This document shows positions 63,962 to 64,000 of a stretch of 64,000 nucleotides of DNA, piece by piece. The position numbers and the translations under genes are program-made. Source of the stretch: Prionace glauca (Eukaryota; Chordata; Chondrichthyes; Carcharhiniformes; Carcharhinidae). The stretch lies in the NCBI GenBank assembly GCA_037974335.1, contig CM075760.1, forward strand, positions 22,429,538 through 22,493,537, in the 5' to 3' direction. Under the pieces are notes generated by a model, which was given only the letters and a program-made list of their open reading frames with translations, searched no databases and was not told where the DNA came from. Numbering within the stretch: position 1 is the stretch's first letter; every line of letters begins with the position of its first letter.

Positions 63962-64000
63962 CAAATCAGCGCCAGGTTTAAAAGGAGGCCTGGTGTAGAC

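Overview
This window reads as nuclear DNA of a cartilaginous fish, most likely a shark. The case rests on a two-exon GPR139-like receptor of the kind expanded in elasmobranchs, tRNA-headed SINEs and CR1-type LINE tails resembling repeats I know from shark genomes, and an immunoglobulin heavy-chain membrane exon of the cartilaginous-fish type. Everything is recognised by eye from sequence; no database search was run.

Left third (0-13.3 kb): a loose tRNA cluster of eight tRNA or tRNA-like genes with different anticodons (Phe, Glu-TTC, Thr, Lys-like, Glu-CTC, Asn, Gly-CCC, Gln) plus a broken Arg-like copy. Their flanks are partly paralogous, as if the cluster grew by duplicating tRNA-bearing blocks. 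The GPR139-like receptor gene sits among them, with a young CR1 LINE fragment in its intron. From 14.6 to 15.3 kb is a GC-rich promoter-like block ending in a 33-bp minisatellite whose units carry RFX-like and YY1-like motifs. From 16.9 to 19.6 kb are two minisatellites, the second about 25 tandem copies of a 67-bp tRNA-like SINE head.

Right two thirds (20-64 kb): a C2H2 zinc-finger cluster. Coding exons lie at 20.4-21.2 (-), 25.8-27.3 (+), 32.3-33.2 (+), 42.0-44.3 (-), 44.5-45.1 (+), 52.1-52.7 (-), 55.7-57.1 (+) and 62.3-63.6 (-). GC-rich, CCAAT/CRE/NRF1/YY1-rich promoter-like blocks lie between oppositely oriented pairs (about 24 kb and 54 kb) and upstream of others (about 29.5 and 48.5 kb). 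No KRAB, SCAN or BTB exon is visible. Five of the eight arrays carry a frameshift or stop in a late finger.

The most notable event is that the exon at 52.1-52.7 kb, with the CR1 3' end that follows it, reappears almost unchanged and inverted at 44.46-46.03 kb, inside the upstream intron of another zinc-finger gene. The copied unit ends at the CR1 3' terminus and is truncated at its other end, as expected if CR1 machinery retrotransposed a zinc-finger/CR1 read-through RNA. Other notable items are two CR1 copies with inverted 5' segments (twin-priming structure), a 217-bp-arm palindrome made from a Penelope-like element end with a 14-bp target duplication, a single-finger fragment inside a SINE, and an IgH membrane exon pair at 58.8-59.1 kb on the minus strand with no Ig domain exon in view. 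I saw no retrovirus, LTR element, Polinton or toxin gene.
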